The notes under the pieces were generated by a model. It had not been told where the DNA came from. It saw only the letters and a program-made list of their open reading frames with translations, and did not search any database. Shown one piece after another: positions 1 to 8,494 of a stretch of DNA of 38,316 nucleotides. Position numbers and translations under genes: made by a program. Source of the DNA: JBBRCX01 sp038204465 (GTDB lineage Bacteria; Planctomycetota; Phycisphaerae; Tepidisphaerales; Tepidisphaeraceae); contig JBBRCX010000042.1 in NCBI GenBank assembly GCA_038204465.1, positions 1 through 38,316 on the forward strand. Direction: 5' to 3'. Every line of letters starts with the position of its first letter. The stretch's first letter is position 1.

Positions 1-132
1 GCCCTGCTGCACCAGTTCCGCCGGTTGCGGACGCGGTTCGACAAACGCGACGACGTGCACGAGGCCTTCATGAGCCTGGGCTGCGCGATGATCTGCTGGC
101 GTCGACTGCATAGTTCAAGCGGCTATCTTTAG
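1..132 (+). CDS. IS5-family transposase, C-terminal end (5' end outside window)
   Basis: Reading frame 1 is open from the first base and ends at TAG 130-132, giving 43 residues. They contain the stretch RRLRTRFDKRDDVHEAF followed by SLGCAMICWRRL. This arginine-rich run, then [DH]-x-H-E-A-F and a hydrophobic LGCA-x-ICW ending, is the typical C-terminus of DDE transposases of the IS5 family, just after the catalytic glutamate region. Only the tail is present, so the catalytic triad and left inverted repeat cannot be inspected. The element lies in the same direction as the hydrolase gene it interrupts. The family call is fairly secure; the subgroup (IS5, IS1031 or IS427) is not determinable here. 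Confidence 0.8.
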   Translation, partial: ALLHQFRRLRTRFDKRDDVHEAFMSLGCAMICWRRLHSSSGYL

Positions 133-138
133 AAGCTC
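1..138 (+). mobile_element. Right end of an IS5-family insertion sequence
   Basis: The transposase stops at 132. About five bases later the coding sense switches to a different protein whose frame is open through 138-707. The right terminus therefore lies near 137-141, where CTAA (138-141) fits the short YTAR or TNA targets duplicated by IS5-family elements. The left end is outside the window, so neither the inverted repeat nor the target duplication can be confirmed. Confidence 0.6.
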
Positions 139-707
139 TAAATAGTGACGGAATTCCGGATTTTGCAGATGGGTTCCCCGTTTCCGGACTGGAAGCCAAC
201 CCCGCAGCCGCAGGAGATCGCTTCACGCCAATGACAATGAGCCTTCGCGGGCTGGATCCCAGCACAACCTCCTTCCGATTCCATTACGCGGCGTCAGATC
301 CGGCGCAGGTTGTCTACTCGCAGGACCCGCTCAATCCAATCACCCTGCCGGACGGCGGATTCCTGCGCATTTGGACGAAGGACGGCGCCACCGAGCGCCA
401 ACTCTCTGACTTCATCATGCCGGACCATGACTATTCTGCGTCCGACCTCGGATTAGCTGCCGGAACACCGCAAAAGACGCTTTGGCTTGAAGGCATCGCG
501 CCTGCAAGCGCTGCAGGCAACCAGGAAGTAGAGCTAACGAGCCGCCTCGAAGGAGTTCTGACTCCACTCTTTCTAGACAAGCTGAACACCACGCCAACAA
601 AGGTCGTTGCGATCGACGCACAAGCGTTTGGTCCGAAGGTGAACGCCGACGGCAGCGCCGATCTAGCGGACAAGAACTTCCTCGCAGCTGATCATAAGGA
701 CGCTTGA
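138..707 (+). pseudogene. N-terminal remnant of secreted lipase-like gene, cut by IS and by in-frame TGA
   Basis: The frame of the downstream hydrolase is open from about 114 to TGA at 705-707. From 138 it reads LNSDGIPDFADGF, an acidic calcium-binding-like DxDxDG segment typical of large secreted planctomycete proteins. It continues as an Ig-like beta-rich region (LRGLDPSTTSFRFHYAASDP). There is no start codon with a ribosome site and no signal peptide, because the true 5' end was displaced by the IS element. An ATG at 231 opens a 158-residue frame but lies inside the domain, so it is not a convincing start. The frame is identical to that of 708-2117, so the two were one gene. The TGA between them is a nonsense mutation or a sequencing error. 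Confidence 0.7.
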
Positions 708-2117
708 GTGGACGGTGCCATCACCGATGGCAGCAGTTTGGTCATCCTCCGAATGTTTCCTAAACTTCCCTTTAATTTAACATATAACCTCAGTATAGAT
801 CCGGACCTGCCTCACGTCATCGGCACCCCACTCCTGTTGGGATCTCTCTCGCCCACCAGCCAGCCCGTGCCGGAACTTCCTTTGGACGCGGCCAATGAGA
901 ACGGCGGCAACCTCAGCATCGACTCCAACGGTGATGGCCTCGCGTATTATCGCCCGCCGCTGAATTTCCGTCTCCTCAATGGCGATCCCAACAAAGAGGC
1001 CAAGGACATTTACATTCACACACTCTCCAACAATGGTGGCGAGCTCAATGACCTCTTCACCGAGCCATTCACGCTTCGCCGGCCTCCGATCGTACTCGTG
1101 CACGGTCTTTTGGGATCCAAGTCGACCTGGGAGAACGACCAATGGAAGGATGAGCAGGCCCCGTTCGCCACCTTGCAGAGGTCAGTGGACTATTCTGACA
1201 CGAATATTGACGGGTTTGCCGAGAACTTCGCCAAGATTCCCAAGACAATCCAAGATGTCCTGGGAGACTTGCGAACCGGCAAGGCCAATGCTAAGGACGA
1301 GTGGAATAAGGGGAAGAAGTTCGCAGCGACGCGCGTGGACGTAGTTGCTCACAGTCTCGGCGGGCTGCTGACAAAATGGTTCGTGGCAGATTTAGGCGCC
1401 GCCCAACTGGTCGCACGTGGCGGAAGCTATTCAAACTTCACGACAGCCAAGGCCCCGGATACGAATTACCTTCGGGACAACAACTTCGGCGGCGGAGATA
1501 TTCGGCGTTTCGTTAGCCTAGATTCGCCCTACCAGGGGTCGCCTTTGGCGACACAGCTGGCTCCTTTGGTTGATCCAATTAAGGTTAGCGCCTGGCTTAA
1601 TAATGATGCTAACAAAGTGAAGTCATATTATGAAAAGGTCAAACACATCTTCTACAAGAACGGCGATATTTCTGGCACGTTCAAGTACCCAAATGCGGCA
1701 AAGGATCTGTCCTTCGCGAGTCCAGCCCTTCAATTATTAAGTACAGCGGTATATCCGATCGGCCGAAAAGCTGTACTGTGGCGTCCAATGGTTGGCATCG
1801 CTGACAATCCGGCAGCGGGGGATACAATATCTGACGACATCTTTAGCTTTCTCTTTCAAATAGTGCCGAATGTATTCTCCCCGTTGGATGCGCTGAATCC
1901 CGCGGATAGTGATCTGATCGTAAGCACGACTAGTCAACGAAATGGCGTTGACTTCAGTGATTCCGAGAAAGAAAAATTCGAATTTCATAGGCATATCCAC
2001 ACGGGCAATGTGGCCGGGTTCAAAGGAGCGCCCCAGAGTGACGAAATGGCTGCGAGAGTTCGTGGGCTGCTAACTGCGGATCCTGCTGCTGATGACTTTA
2101 GAGTACTGGATAAATGA
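708..2117 (+). CDS. Alpha/beta-hydrolase (lipase/PGAP1-like), C-terminal part of an interrupted gene
   Basis: This 469-residue frame begins with GTG directly after the TGA of the preceding fragment and has no ribosome site of its own. It is the C-terminal part of one gene. About 130 residues of beta-rich sequence come first, then a hydrolase domain: RRPPIVLVHGLLGS (strand plus oxyanion loop), VAHSLGG (nucleophile elbow, Ser catalytic), SLDSPYQGSPLA (the usual TP-x-x-GS element), DSDLIVS (probable catalytic Asp) and HIHTGN (probable catalytic His). This order matches the GPI-inositol-deacylase/lipase-like group of secreted esterases. The substrate is unknown. All catalytic elements look intact, but without a start and signal peptide it is probably not made or exported. 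The next gene begins 1 nt after its stop, suggesting they were co-transcribed. Confidence 0.65.
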   Translation: MDGAITDGSSLVILRMFPKLPFNLTYNLSIDPDLPHVIGTPLLLGSLSPTSQPVPELPLDAANENGGNLSIDSNGDGLAYYRPPLNFRLLNGDPNKEAKDIYIHTLSNNGGELNDLFTEPFTLRRPPIVLVHGLLGSKSTWENDQWKDEQAPFATLQRSVDYSDTNIDGFAENFAKIPKTIQDVLGDLRTGKANAKDEWNKGKKFAATRVDVVAHSLGGLLTKWFVADLGAAQLVARGGSYSNFTTAKAPDTNYLRDNNFGGGDIRRFVSLDSPYQGSPLATQLAPLVDPIKVSAWLNNDANKVKSYYEKVKHIFYKNGDISGTFKYPNAAKDLSFASPALQLLSTAVYPIGRKAVLWRPMVGIADNPAAGDTISDDIFSFLFQIVPNVFSPLDALNPADSDLIVSTTSQRNGVDFSDSEKEKFEFHRHIHTGNVAGFKGAPQSDEMAARVRGLLTADPAADDFRVLDK

Positions 2118-2118
2118 G

Positions 2119-3063
2119 ATGCGGGCTTTATTCGTGACTCCAATAATCGTTTCGATCGTGCTGACGTCGATCGCTGCGGCGGCTGATCTTCGGGTCGGGC
2201 TAAGAACGGATGACTCGCCAGCGCGCCCAATTCCTGGCGTAGCGGTAACTCTGTTTCGGGAGACCGCCTCTACCGATTCTGCGGACAACCAGCGTGAGAA
2301 GGTCAGCCTGGTCCTTACCGACCACGACGGAAACGCCCGCTTCGGGGATCTTGCTCCAGGAACTTACGTCGCCGAGGTTGACGGAAACCCGTTCGGCGGC
2401 ATCGGCCCTTGGGCTGATTACCTGCCGCCGGATCTCCTCCAACGCCGTCTTAAGATCGATCAACATGACGAGGGAGCCACGTTTGTCGCGCACCTGGGAG
2501 TCACGCTCGTCGCCAGGATATTGACAGCCGATGGCGCACCCATAAAAGATGCGGGAGGAGGGTCTACGCCAACGGGTTCCGATGGACGTCTAGTCGCGCG
2601 CGGCTTGCCGCCAAATCGCGCGGTGTGGCTTAACATCACACCTCCCCAGGACTCCCGGCTCTACGCTTACGGAAAACTGTTTCGGGTGGACGCGGGTCCT
2701 ATGAAACGCGGTGCCACCGTGGACCTTGGCGACTTGAAGTGGGAACCGATGAAAGGCGTAGTCAACTTCAAGGGCACTGCTCGGTTCCCCGACGGGCGAG
2801 TTCCCCAGGGCACCTATGCTCGCAGCCTTAGAAACTTCGACAGTCCAATCCGCTCGACTTTTATAATCAAGGATGGCGCCTTCGAGGGGGAATTGCCGCC
2901 CGGTCGATATGGCGTGTTCGCGATCGGTACGGATGTCGAAGCCGAAACAGAAAAGAACGCGCTTGCAGTCTTCACTATTCGTCCGGGAACAGTTGCGCAC
3001 ATAGAACTTACCCTTAACCACCCGATTCCGACGACGAAGAGTAACCCTCTAAGGAAAATCTAA
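2119..3063 (+). CDS. Secreted beta-sandwich protein (carboxypeptidase-regulatory/SpaA-like repeats)
   Basis: I chose the ATG at 2119, not the upstream in-frame ATG at 2092, because the protein then begins MRALFVTPIIVSIVLTSIAA followed by AAD, a clear Sec signal peptide. The 314-residue product contains repeated Gly/Pro-bounded beta modules: GVAVTLFRE...VLTDHDGNARFGDLAPGTYVAEV (residues ~30-95), a second near 125-165 with TADGAPIKDAGG...DGRLVARGLPP, and a third near 220-285 with FPDGRVP...GAFEGELPPGRYGVFAIG. The G-x-a-x-f-x-d-L-x-p-G-x-Y pattern is that of carboxypeptidase-regulatory-like or Cna-B-like folds found in secreted surface proteins. No LPXTG or PEP-CTERM sorting signal is visible. 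It starts 1 nt after the hydrolase stop, so it may have been co-expressed with it. Function unknown, probably extracellular or periplasmic. Confidence 0.65.
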   Translation: MRALFVTPIIVSIVLTSIAAAADLRVGLRTDDSPARPIPGVAVTLFRETASTDSADNQREKVSLVLTDHDGNARFGDLAPGTYVAEVDGNPFGGIGPWADYLPPDLLQRRLKIDQHDEGATFVAHLGVTLVARILTADGAPIKDAGGGSTPTGSDGRLVARGLPPNRAVWLNITPPQDSRLYAYGKLFRVDAGPMKRGATVDLGDLKWEPMKGVVNFKGTARFPDGRVPQGTYARSLRNFDSPIRSTFIIKDGAFEGELPPGRYGVFAIGTDVEAETEKNALAVFTIRPGTVAHIELTLNHPIPTTKSNPLRKI

Positions 3064-3366
3064 GGGGTCGGGAGCAACGAATTACTACCCCGGCCCAAAG
3101 AGCGAACGGGACGGGTCCAATTCTTGACGGCAGGCTACCCTTGCCGCTTCACCAGCTTCAGCGCCACCACCGGCGGCATCATCCGCAACGAGGTGCAGCG
3201 CGACTTCAACGGCTTTGGGCAGATGACGGCGGAGTACCAGTCCCACAGTCAACACCTCCAGCACGCCCAGGTACAATACTCCTACAGCAACGACGCCAAG
3301 AGCCGGCTGATCAGCATGACCTATCCCAACGGCTGCATCCTCCACTACGAGTACGACATGGAAGGC
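3064..3366 (+). pseudogene. RHS/YD-repeat protein fragment
   Basis: In frame with 3124 the translation gives RDFNGFGQMTAEYQSHSQ, then VQYSYSNDAKSRLISMTYPNG, then LHYEYDMEGG. These are successive YD-repeat units (FNGFGQ...EY, Y-x-Y-x..., Y-x-YD) of RHS/teneurin-like secreted proteins, which normally run to more than 1000 residues. The frame upstream is stopped by the TAA of the preceding gene at 3061-3063. After the GG near 3364 the sequence loses all similarity to the repeats. This is an internal slice of about 80-90 residues without signal peptide, core shell or C-terminal effector, hence a relic left by rearrangement. Confidence 0.65.
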
Positions 3367-3649
3367 GGTGTTGACCTGGCTGAGAAAGAATGTATAATGA
3401 ATAATGCTCCTGGCATCTTCCCCAGGGCTGTTTCGCAGTGCTCTTTGACAAGGGTCGGATGAAAACGCCGAGGGGCGGCGCCTGGCTTTGCGCAACCGGC
3501 CGCGGCCGTCCGGATGGGTCCGAGGGATGGCGCCGCAGGTCGTCAGGGTCGGTGCGGTCCACGATAACCCCGCATAAGCCCACCAAAGCCCTGCATCCGG
3601 CGGCGCCAAAGCCCCGCCAAGACGGGTTGAGCGACCCGTGGAACTCCGG
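3367..3649. other. Non-coding stretch after the RHS remnant
   Basis: No convincing gene is seen on either strand. The stretch has a short direct repeat of CCAAAGCCC near 3579 and 3607. No transfer RNA, inverted terminal repeat or riboswitch pattern is recognisable. It separates the decayed left region from the convergent glycan-export permease. Confidence 0.4.
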
Positions 3650-4444
3650 TTAGAGGTTGTCCCTTATTTCGTGGCGGAGGGGGTGAAAGACGGCGTAGCC
3701 GAGCGCGAGGGCGATGGCCGGCCAGATGAACAGGCCGATCCAGGTTGCGGGGGTGGGGAGCGTATGGCGGAGGAAGAGGTCGCGGATGGCGTAGAGGGGC
3801 GGCACGAGAGGGTGCCAGGGAAGCAGCCTGGCGAAAGCCGGGGGCAGAATGTCCACGACGTAGACGATCGGGGCGGTCCAGAGGATCACCTGAAGCGCGA
3901 CCGTGAGGAGTTGGCCGATGTCCCGCAGGAAGACATTGAGTGTGCCGCACAGCAGGCCGAAGCCGAACCCAAGGATTTGAATCGCGATGAGCGGCAATGG
4001 CAGCAGCAGCCAGTGCCAGCTCGGGCGCAGGCCCAGCGCGAGCGAGATCGCCAGCAGCAACGCGAAGCTGATCGCGAGTCCGAGGGTGGCGGACACCGCG
4101 GTCTGGGCGACGAAGACCTGCTCGGGAATCGGCAGTTTCTTGAGGTAGTTGGCGTTCTCGGAAAACGCATTGCAGCCGCGCGTGACGCATTCGCTGAAGG
4201 CGAGCCAGGGGAGGAAGCCGGCGCACAGATAGAGCACGAACTGAAACTTCTCATTGACGCGATCGATGCCTTCGATGTGCCGCGACATGATGCGTGAGAA
4301 GACGATCGAGTAGACCGCGATGACCGCGAGGGGATGAAGCACGTTCCATACGACCCCGAGATTGGTGCCGGCGTAGCGGTGGCGCAGCTCCGAGAGGGCG
4401 CGCTGCCAGATGAAGCCGCGATACTGGTAAAGGCTGGTAATCAT
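3650..4444 (-). CDS. ABC-2 type polysaccharide export permease (Wzm-like)
   Basis: The 264-residue protein begins MITSLYQYRGFIWQRALSEL, the amphipathic interface helix typical of ABC-2 glycan exporters. It continues RHRYAGTNLGVVWNVLHPLA, the conserved L-G-x-x-W-x-x-l-x-P signature. About six membrane segments follow: ~31-50, 66-85, 108-135, 142-165, 175-200 and 230-250. LRDIGQLLTVALQVILWTAPIVY is the usual F-R-D-i-x-x-l...l-x-P-i-x-Y element. Length (about 260) and layout match Wzm/KpsM/TagG permeases, which export lipid-linked O-antigen, capsule or teichoic acid with an ATPase partner. No Wzt/KpsT ATPase is adjacent: downstream lies RHS debris, and the divergent neighbour is a membrane glycosyltransferase-like gene. 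The partner must be elsewhere or was lost with the rearranged region downstream. Confidence 0.85.
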   Translation of the reverse strand: MITSLYQYRGFIWQRALSELRHRYAGTNLGVVWNVLHPLAVIAVYSIVFSRIMSRHIEGIDRVNEKFQFVLYLCAGFLPWLAFSECVTRGCNAFSENANYLKKLPIPEQVFVAQTAVSATLGLAISFALLLAISLALGLRPSWHWLLLPLPLIAIQILGFGFGLLCGTLNVFLRDIGQLLTVALQVILWTAPIVYVVDILPPAFARLLPWHPLVPPLYAIRDLFLRHTLPTPATWIGLFIWPAIALALGYAVFHPLRHEIRDNL

Positions 4445-4510
4445 CCGCTGTTCGACTTCTTCTTAAAGAGGCCATGAAACGCGGTCAAGGTTATGCGGAC
4501 GCTGCGGTAA

Positions 4511-4528
4511 GGCAATGTAGGCAATGTA
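4511..4528. repeat. Tandem duplication of a 9-mer in a divergent promoter region
   Basis: GGCAATGTA occurs twice head to tail, between the diverging permease gene (start 4444) and the large membrane protein (start about 4647). It could be a regulator-binding repeat or chance. No clear -35/-10 pair stands out in this 202-base gap. Confidence 0.4.
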
Positions 4529-4646
4529 TTCTTGATTTCCTGCGGCCCCAGCATTAACTTCCGCGGCCCCGATTGTCCTCGACGGCCTGTCGATTCCGAT
4601 CATCCTGGCCTTATTCACGGGGAGAACCAGTCCATCCGGCCGACCG

Positions 4647-7646
4647 GTGTTCGAGTCGGCGGGGCTATTGCGGCCCCGCGTTGCCCGCCTGGGAGAACGT
4701 GACTTGCTCGCCATCGCACTGACACTCGCCTTGTTCGCTTTTTGGACATTGCTGGGATACGCGCTGGTGATTCCGCTGCAGACCCGGATGACGCCAGTGC
4801 GCAACCTCCTGATTGCGCCGACAGTTGGGATGGTGGTGAACGTCATTCCGCTGTTCCTGCTGAGCCTTTGCGGGCTTCGGGTCGGCGTCTTGGCCATGCC
4901 GCTGGCGATCGTCCTGCTTATTGCGGCGGCTGTCTCGCTCCGGCGGTTTCGACCGGAATTTCCCTGGAAGCAATATCTGCCGTTCGGGTCGATGCTGCTG
5001 CTGGCGCTGCTGCTCGTTGGCAGGCCGATGTTGTCGTTCAATTTCGACTGGGTGAGTTTCTGCAACGACGACATGGCCAACTACACGATGGGGGCCCACC
5101 GCTACATCGATAACGGCTATTTCAATTACCCGGATGAGGATGCACTGCTGAAGGGAAAGGACTACACGCAGTACCTCTGGTTCCTGCACGTGCCGGGGAT
5201 GAGCCGCCCGGGAAGCGAGCTGCTGCTGGCATTCGTGGCGACGGTTTCGCGCCTGCTGCCGACTCAGGTGTTTATGCCGGTGATCATGGCGATGCACCTG
5301 GCGCTCATTGCCGCCGCTGCGGCCCTGGTCTATGAGTCTCAGGAGTTGCGGGTCCCGGCGATTGTTACGGCTGGGCTGCTGGCGTTCTCGGCGCTGGCGA
5401 GCCTCGGCGCGCTCTATCAGCTGATCGCGCAGGTGGCCGGGGTGGGGCTGATCTGCACTTGCGGCGTGCTGATGATGCGACCGTTCGATGGCTGGTCGCG
5501 GCAGGACCTCACGAAGTACAGCATCCTGATCGGAATAGTGGTCGCTGGCCTGGCGATCCTTTATCCGGAGGTGCTGCCGTTCTGGGCGCTGGCTTACCTG
5601 GTGTACCTGTCGGTCGGCCTGCTGCGCAAACGCCTTCCGGGCAGGCCGCTGGCGCGCGCGGCGATCATCGCCGCGGCGGCGTCGATCGTGATCCTCAATC
5701 GTTACGCGCCGACCGCGGTGTATTACCTGCTTCAGCAGGCGCACACCGGGCGCGCCAGCGAGGACCCGCGGTACACGCTGTTTCCCTACTACCTGATGCC
5801 CAGCGGGCTGGCGAACCTGTGGGGTTTCCAGCCGGTGGCGACCACCTTCCCCGAGCCGTGGCAGTCGGTGGGCATCCTCTTCGGCGGGCTCCTGCTGATC
5901 GCGGCGGCGATCATTGCGGTGCGCATGACGTGGAATGGCTCGCCGGTAGCGACCTACTGCCTGGTGATGATCGTGATGGCTTTGTATCTGTTCCGCGTCC
6001 GCTCGGGGTTTGGGCTGTTCAAGCTCGCGATGTACATGCAGCCGTTCCTGCTGGGGATGATCGCGATCGCGTGGTTCGCGCTGTTTCGCAAGCCGGTGCT
6101 GGGCATCGGGCGGCTCGGCTGGCAACTCACGCCGCTGGCGCTGCTGGCGGCGGCGGGCCTCTACGCTCAGTCTTCATACGTGCGCTCCAGCAAGGGAGTC
6201 GGCGCGACCTTCGTTGAGATCCCGGACGCGTCGCGGACGCGGATCATTCATGAGATGCACGAGCTGGTGCGGAACAACGCTTCCTCAAAGAAGTATCTCA
6301 TCGACAGCTACAACGTGGTCGTCGCCAAGTTCCAGGGAATGGCCACGCGCGGAAGGCAGGCGGCATTCCCGAGCAATCGCTTCTATTACATCGGCGGCTA
6401 CCTGGGCTATCCGGGTTTCCGCGGCGAGGAGATCCTGCGGATCGCACACGAGTTGATCGGCAAGCAGCTCAGCGAATTCGTGCAGTCGGATTTCAACCTG
6501 CATGACGGGGACGCGGCGGCGGGGAGGCCGGACACGATCAATCAGTTCCGATTGAACGAGCTGGCTGCGGAAATCGAGCGCTCGGAGGATGAGATTATCG
6601 TCGGCTCGACCCCGCGGCAGGTCGCGTTCAACCGCAGGCATCACAGCGGCGGGGGCGATCATAATTTCTTCGCGGTCAAATCGCACGACATTCAGAACCA
6701 CCTGATCTTCGTCTCGTCAGAACTGGGCTCGCCGTACTTCGCCGGGGGCACCAAGCCGACGTATTCGCTGTTCCAGCTCGAACACGAGCCGCTGTTCTTC
6801 AAGGACCGGACGATGGCCGGAGTCGGGCGGCATCTGCTGTTCCGCGTGATCAATCCGAGCGAGAAGGTGCGCATCGTGCTTGACCTGACTGAGTCGTACC
6901 GCGCGGACCAGATCAACGCCTTGCCGCCCGCCAGCGCCATCGGCAACGAGCGCAAGGCGTTTGGCATGGTGGGGCGCGGGGCGGCTCGACTCGTCTCCGA
7001 GCCGATTACGCCGCAGATGGTGGGAGGCCAGCCATATGTCGCCATCGATATGGGTGAGGACGGCACGCGGTTTCCGACGATTCGGACATGGCTGATGAAG
7101 ATGTACGGCAATGACGTTTCCACCGATCGGCGCAAGCTGGTGGGGTTCGCGCGGGACGTGTCGCTGGTCTCGGACGAACAGTACGCAAAGTTCGATCCTC
7201 CGAATTTCGTGCGCAATTTCGGGAGCAAGACCAACGACCTGTTGGATCCGGACCTCGAGTATTCAGGGATCTACGAAGACGGGTGGATATCGGAGAATGC
7301 TTTCGCCAAGCTCAAGCCGCTGAATGCGCCTTGCGTGGCGGCCGCGAAGGGAACGGTGCCTGCGATCAAGGACCCCAATTTCCAGACGCAGGCGCAGTTG
7401 CTGGTGGACGGCCGGGTGGTGGCCGAGCGGACGCTGGCGCCGGGCGACTTCGATCTGCGAGGCAACTATGAGCCTCCCGCTTCGGGGGCCCGAAATGCGC
7501 GGGTCGAGCTGCGGTTCAGCAGGGCGCAGCAGCTCTCGCCTGACGCAAAGACGCCTGACAATCGCCCGGCGGCGGCGTTGTTACACTTCATGGGCTTCGA
7601 GCCCCGGCAGACGCAGCTCGTGGGGAACTCGCCCGAAGAGCGATAA
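4647..7646 (+). CDS. Large multi-pass membrane protein, GT-C-glycosyltransferase-like
   Basis: This 999-residue protein has an N-terminal half with about a dozen hydrophobic segments (roughly residues 20-510) and a soluble C-terminal half. After the third or fourth segment comes FNFDWVSFCNDDMANYTMGA, an acidic first large loop ahead of further membrane helices. That is the arrangement of GT-C enzymes, where an acidic residue in the first extracytoplasmic loop is catalytic. The C-terminal ~450 residues hold no motif I recognise. The start is uncertain: GTG 4647 is the first usable codon after an in-frame TGA at 4533, and its GGGGAGA site is about 20 nt away; TTG at 4704 is an alternative. Neighbours suggest a role in polymerising or transferring a lipid-linked sugar. 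A plain flippase or polymerase of Wzy type is possible; the exact family is not recognised. Confidence 0.6.
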   Translation: MFESAGLLRPRVARLGERDLLAIALTLALFAFWTLLGYALVIPLQTRMTPVRNLLIAPTVGMVVNVIPLFLLSLCGLRVGVLAMPLAIVLLIAAAVSLRRFRPEFPWKQYLPFGSMLLLALLLVGRPMLSFNFDWVSFCNDDMANYTMGAHRYIDNGYFNYPDEDALLKGKDYTQYLWFLHVPGMSRPGSELLLAFVATVSRLLPTQVFMPVIMAMHLALIAAAAALVYESQELRVPAIVTAGLLAFSALASLGALYQLIAQVAGVGLICTCGVLMMRPFDGWSRQDLTKYSILIGIVVAGLAILYPEVLPFWALAYLVYLSVGLLRKRLPGRPLARAAIIAAAASIVILNRYAPTAVYYLLQQAHTGRASEDPRYTLFPYYLMPSGLANLWGFQPVATTFPEPWQSVGILFGGLLLIAAAIIAVRMTWNGSPVATYCLVMIVMALYLFRVRSGFGLFKLAMYMQPFLLGMIAIAWFALFRKPVLGIGRLGWQLTPLALLAAAGLYAQSSYVRSSKGVGATFVEIPDASRTRIIHEMHELVRNNASSKKYLIDSYNVVVAKFQGMATRGRQAAFPSNRFYYIGGYLGYPGFRGEEILRIAHELIGKQLSEFVQSDFNLHDGDAAAGRPDTINQFRLNELAAEIERSEDEIIVGSTPRQVAFNRRHHSGGGDHNFFAVKSHDIQNHLIFVSSELGSPYFAGGTKPTYSLFQLEHEPLFFKDRTMAGVGRHLLFRVINPSEKVRIVLDLTESYRADQINALPPASAIGNERKAFGMVGRGAARLVSEPITPQMVGGQPYVAIDMGEDGTRFPTIRTWLMKMYGNDVSTDRRKLVGFARDVSLVSDEQYAKFDPPNFVRNFGSKTNDLLDPDLEYSGIYEDGWISENAFAKLKPLNAPCVAAAKGTVPAIKDPNFQTQAQLLVDGRVVAERTLAPGDFDLRGNYEPPASGARNARVELRFSRAQQLSPDAKTPDNRPAAALLHFMGFEPRQTQLVGNSPEER

Positions 7647-7669
7647 CCTGGCGTCGCGAAGGAGCCGTT

Positions 7670-8443
7670 TTGGCTGACGACCCTTACCTCAGCGTGATCG
7701 TTCCGGCGTACAACGAGGCGAAGACGATCGCCTCGACGCTGGGGAAGATGCGCGAGTACCTTGACTCGAGCGGGCGGAGCTATGAGATGATCGTGTCGGC
7801 CGACGGGGAGGACGGCACGCGCGAACGGGCGCGGGAGCTGGCGAGGGGCGATTTGCGCATCAGCGTCATCGGTTCGCCGCAACGGGCGGGCAAGGGTCGC
7901 GGCGTGCGCAACGGGGTGTTGCAGGCGCGCGGGCAGATCATCGGCTTCGTCGACGCGGATTACAAAACACCGATTGAAGAGATCGAGAAGATCCTCCCGT
8001 GGCTCGATCAGGGCTTCGAGGTCGTGATCGGCTCGCGGAAGGTCGGCGATTCGAAAGTGGAGGTTCCGCAGCCGCTTTACCGGCGGCTGGGGTCGCGGGC
8101 GTTCGGCGTGATCATGCGCGCGGTAGTGGGGCTGCACGGCATCCGCGACACGCAGTGCGGGTTCAAGTTCTTCAAGCGCGATGCGGCGCGGCAGATTTTC
8201 GGACGGCAGCGCATCGACGGATATATGTTCGACGTGGAGATCCTGCGGCTGGCGAACGTGCTGGGGTATCGAGTGAAGGAGGTCGGCGTGCGCTGGCAGG
8301 ACGACGGTGACAGCCGCCTCAATCTGGTCGCGGGAAATCTGAAGAATGCGAAGGAATTGCTGCGGATACGGTTTATGAAGTATCGGCAGGACGTTGGGAG
8401 CGAGGTCGCTGTTTCTGCGCCGTCGGACGCGCGAGGCGAATGA
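7670..8443 (+). CDS. GT2 glycosyltransferase, dolichyl/polyprenyl-phosphate sugar synthase-like
   Basis: The TTG start at 7670 has an AAGGAG site five bases upstream. The 257-residue protein begins LSVIVPAYNEAKTIASTL (nucleotide-binding strand of GT2 enzymes). It has DGTRERARELA, the RAGKGRGVRNGVLQARG segment, FVDADYKTP (DxD metal-binding motif) and TQCGFKFFKRDAARQIF. The RxGKGxAvxxG and TQCGFK-F elements are characteristic of the DPM1/ALG5 branch, which moves mannose or glucose from a nucleotide donor to a polyprenyl phosphate on the cytoplasmic face. There is no C-terminal membrane domain. It sits between two giant membrane proteins, 23 nt after the first. The natural reading is that it makes a lipid-linked sugar donor for one or both of them. 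Donor and sugar cannot be told. Confidence 0.85.
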   Translation: MADDPYLSVIVPAYNEAKTIASTLGKMREYLDSSGRSYEMIVSADGEDGTRERARELARGDLRISVIGSPQRAGKGRGVRNGVLQARGQIIGFVDADYKTPIEEIEKILPWLDQGFEVVIGSRKVGDSKVEVPQPLYRRLGSRAFGVIMRAVVGLHGIRDTQCGFKFFKRDAARQIFGRQRIDGYMFDVEILRLANVLGYRVKEVGVRWQDDGDSRLNLVAGNLKNAKELLRIRFMKYRQDVGSEVAVSAPSDARGE

Positions 8444-8494
8444 GGGAAAACTTGCAGGCCTGGAAGGGAGCGATCTGAAGCCGCTGGGCCGTTC

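Noticed and set aside
700..716. TGA as selenocysteine or as a recoded codon
   Set aside because: Gene context has no selenocysteine site, the rest of the window uses TGA as a normal stop (for example at 2115-2117), and the gene is already damaged by the IS.
3438..4297. Plus-strand frames across 3438-4297
   Set aside because: They are opposite the Wzm-like permease or in the non-coding gap; composition is Gly/Glu/Arg shadow-like.
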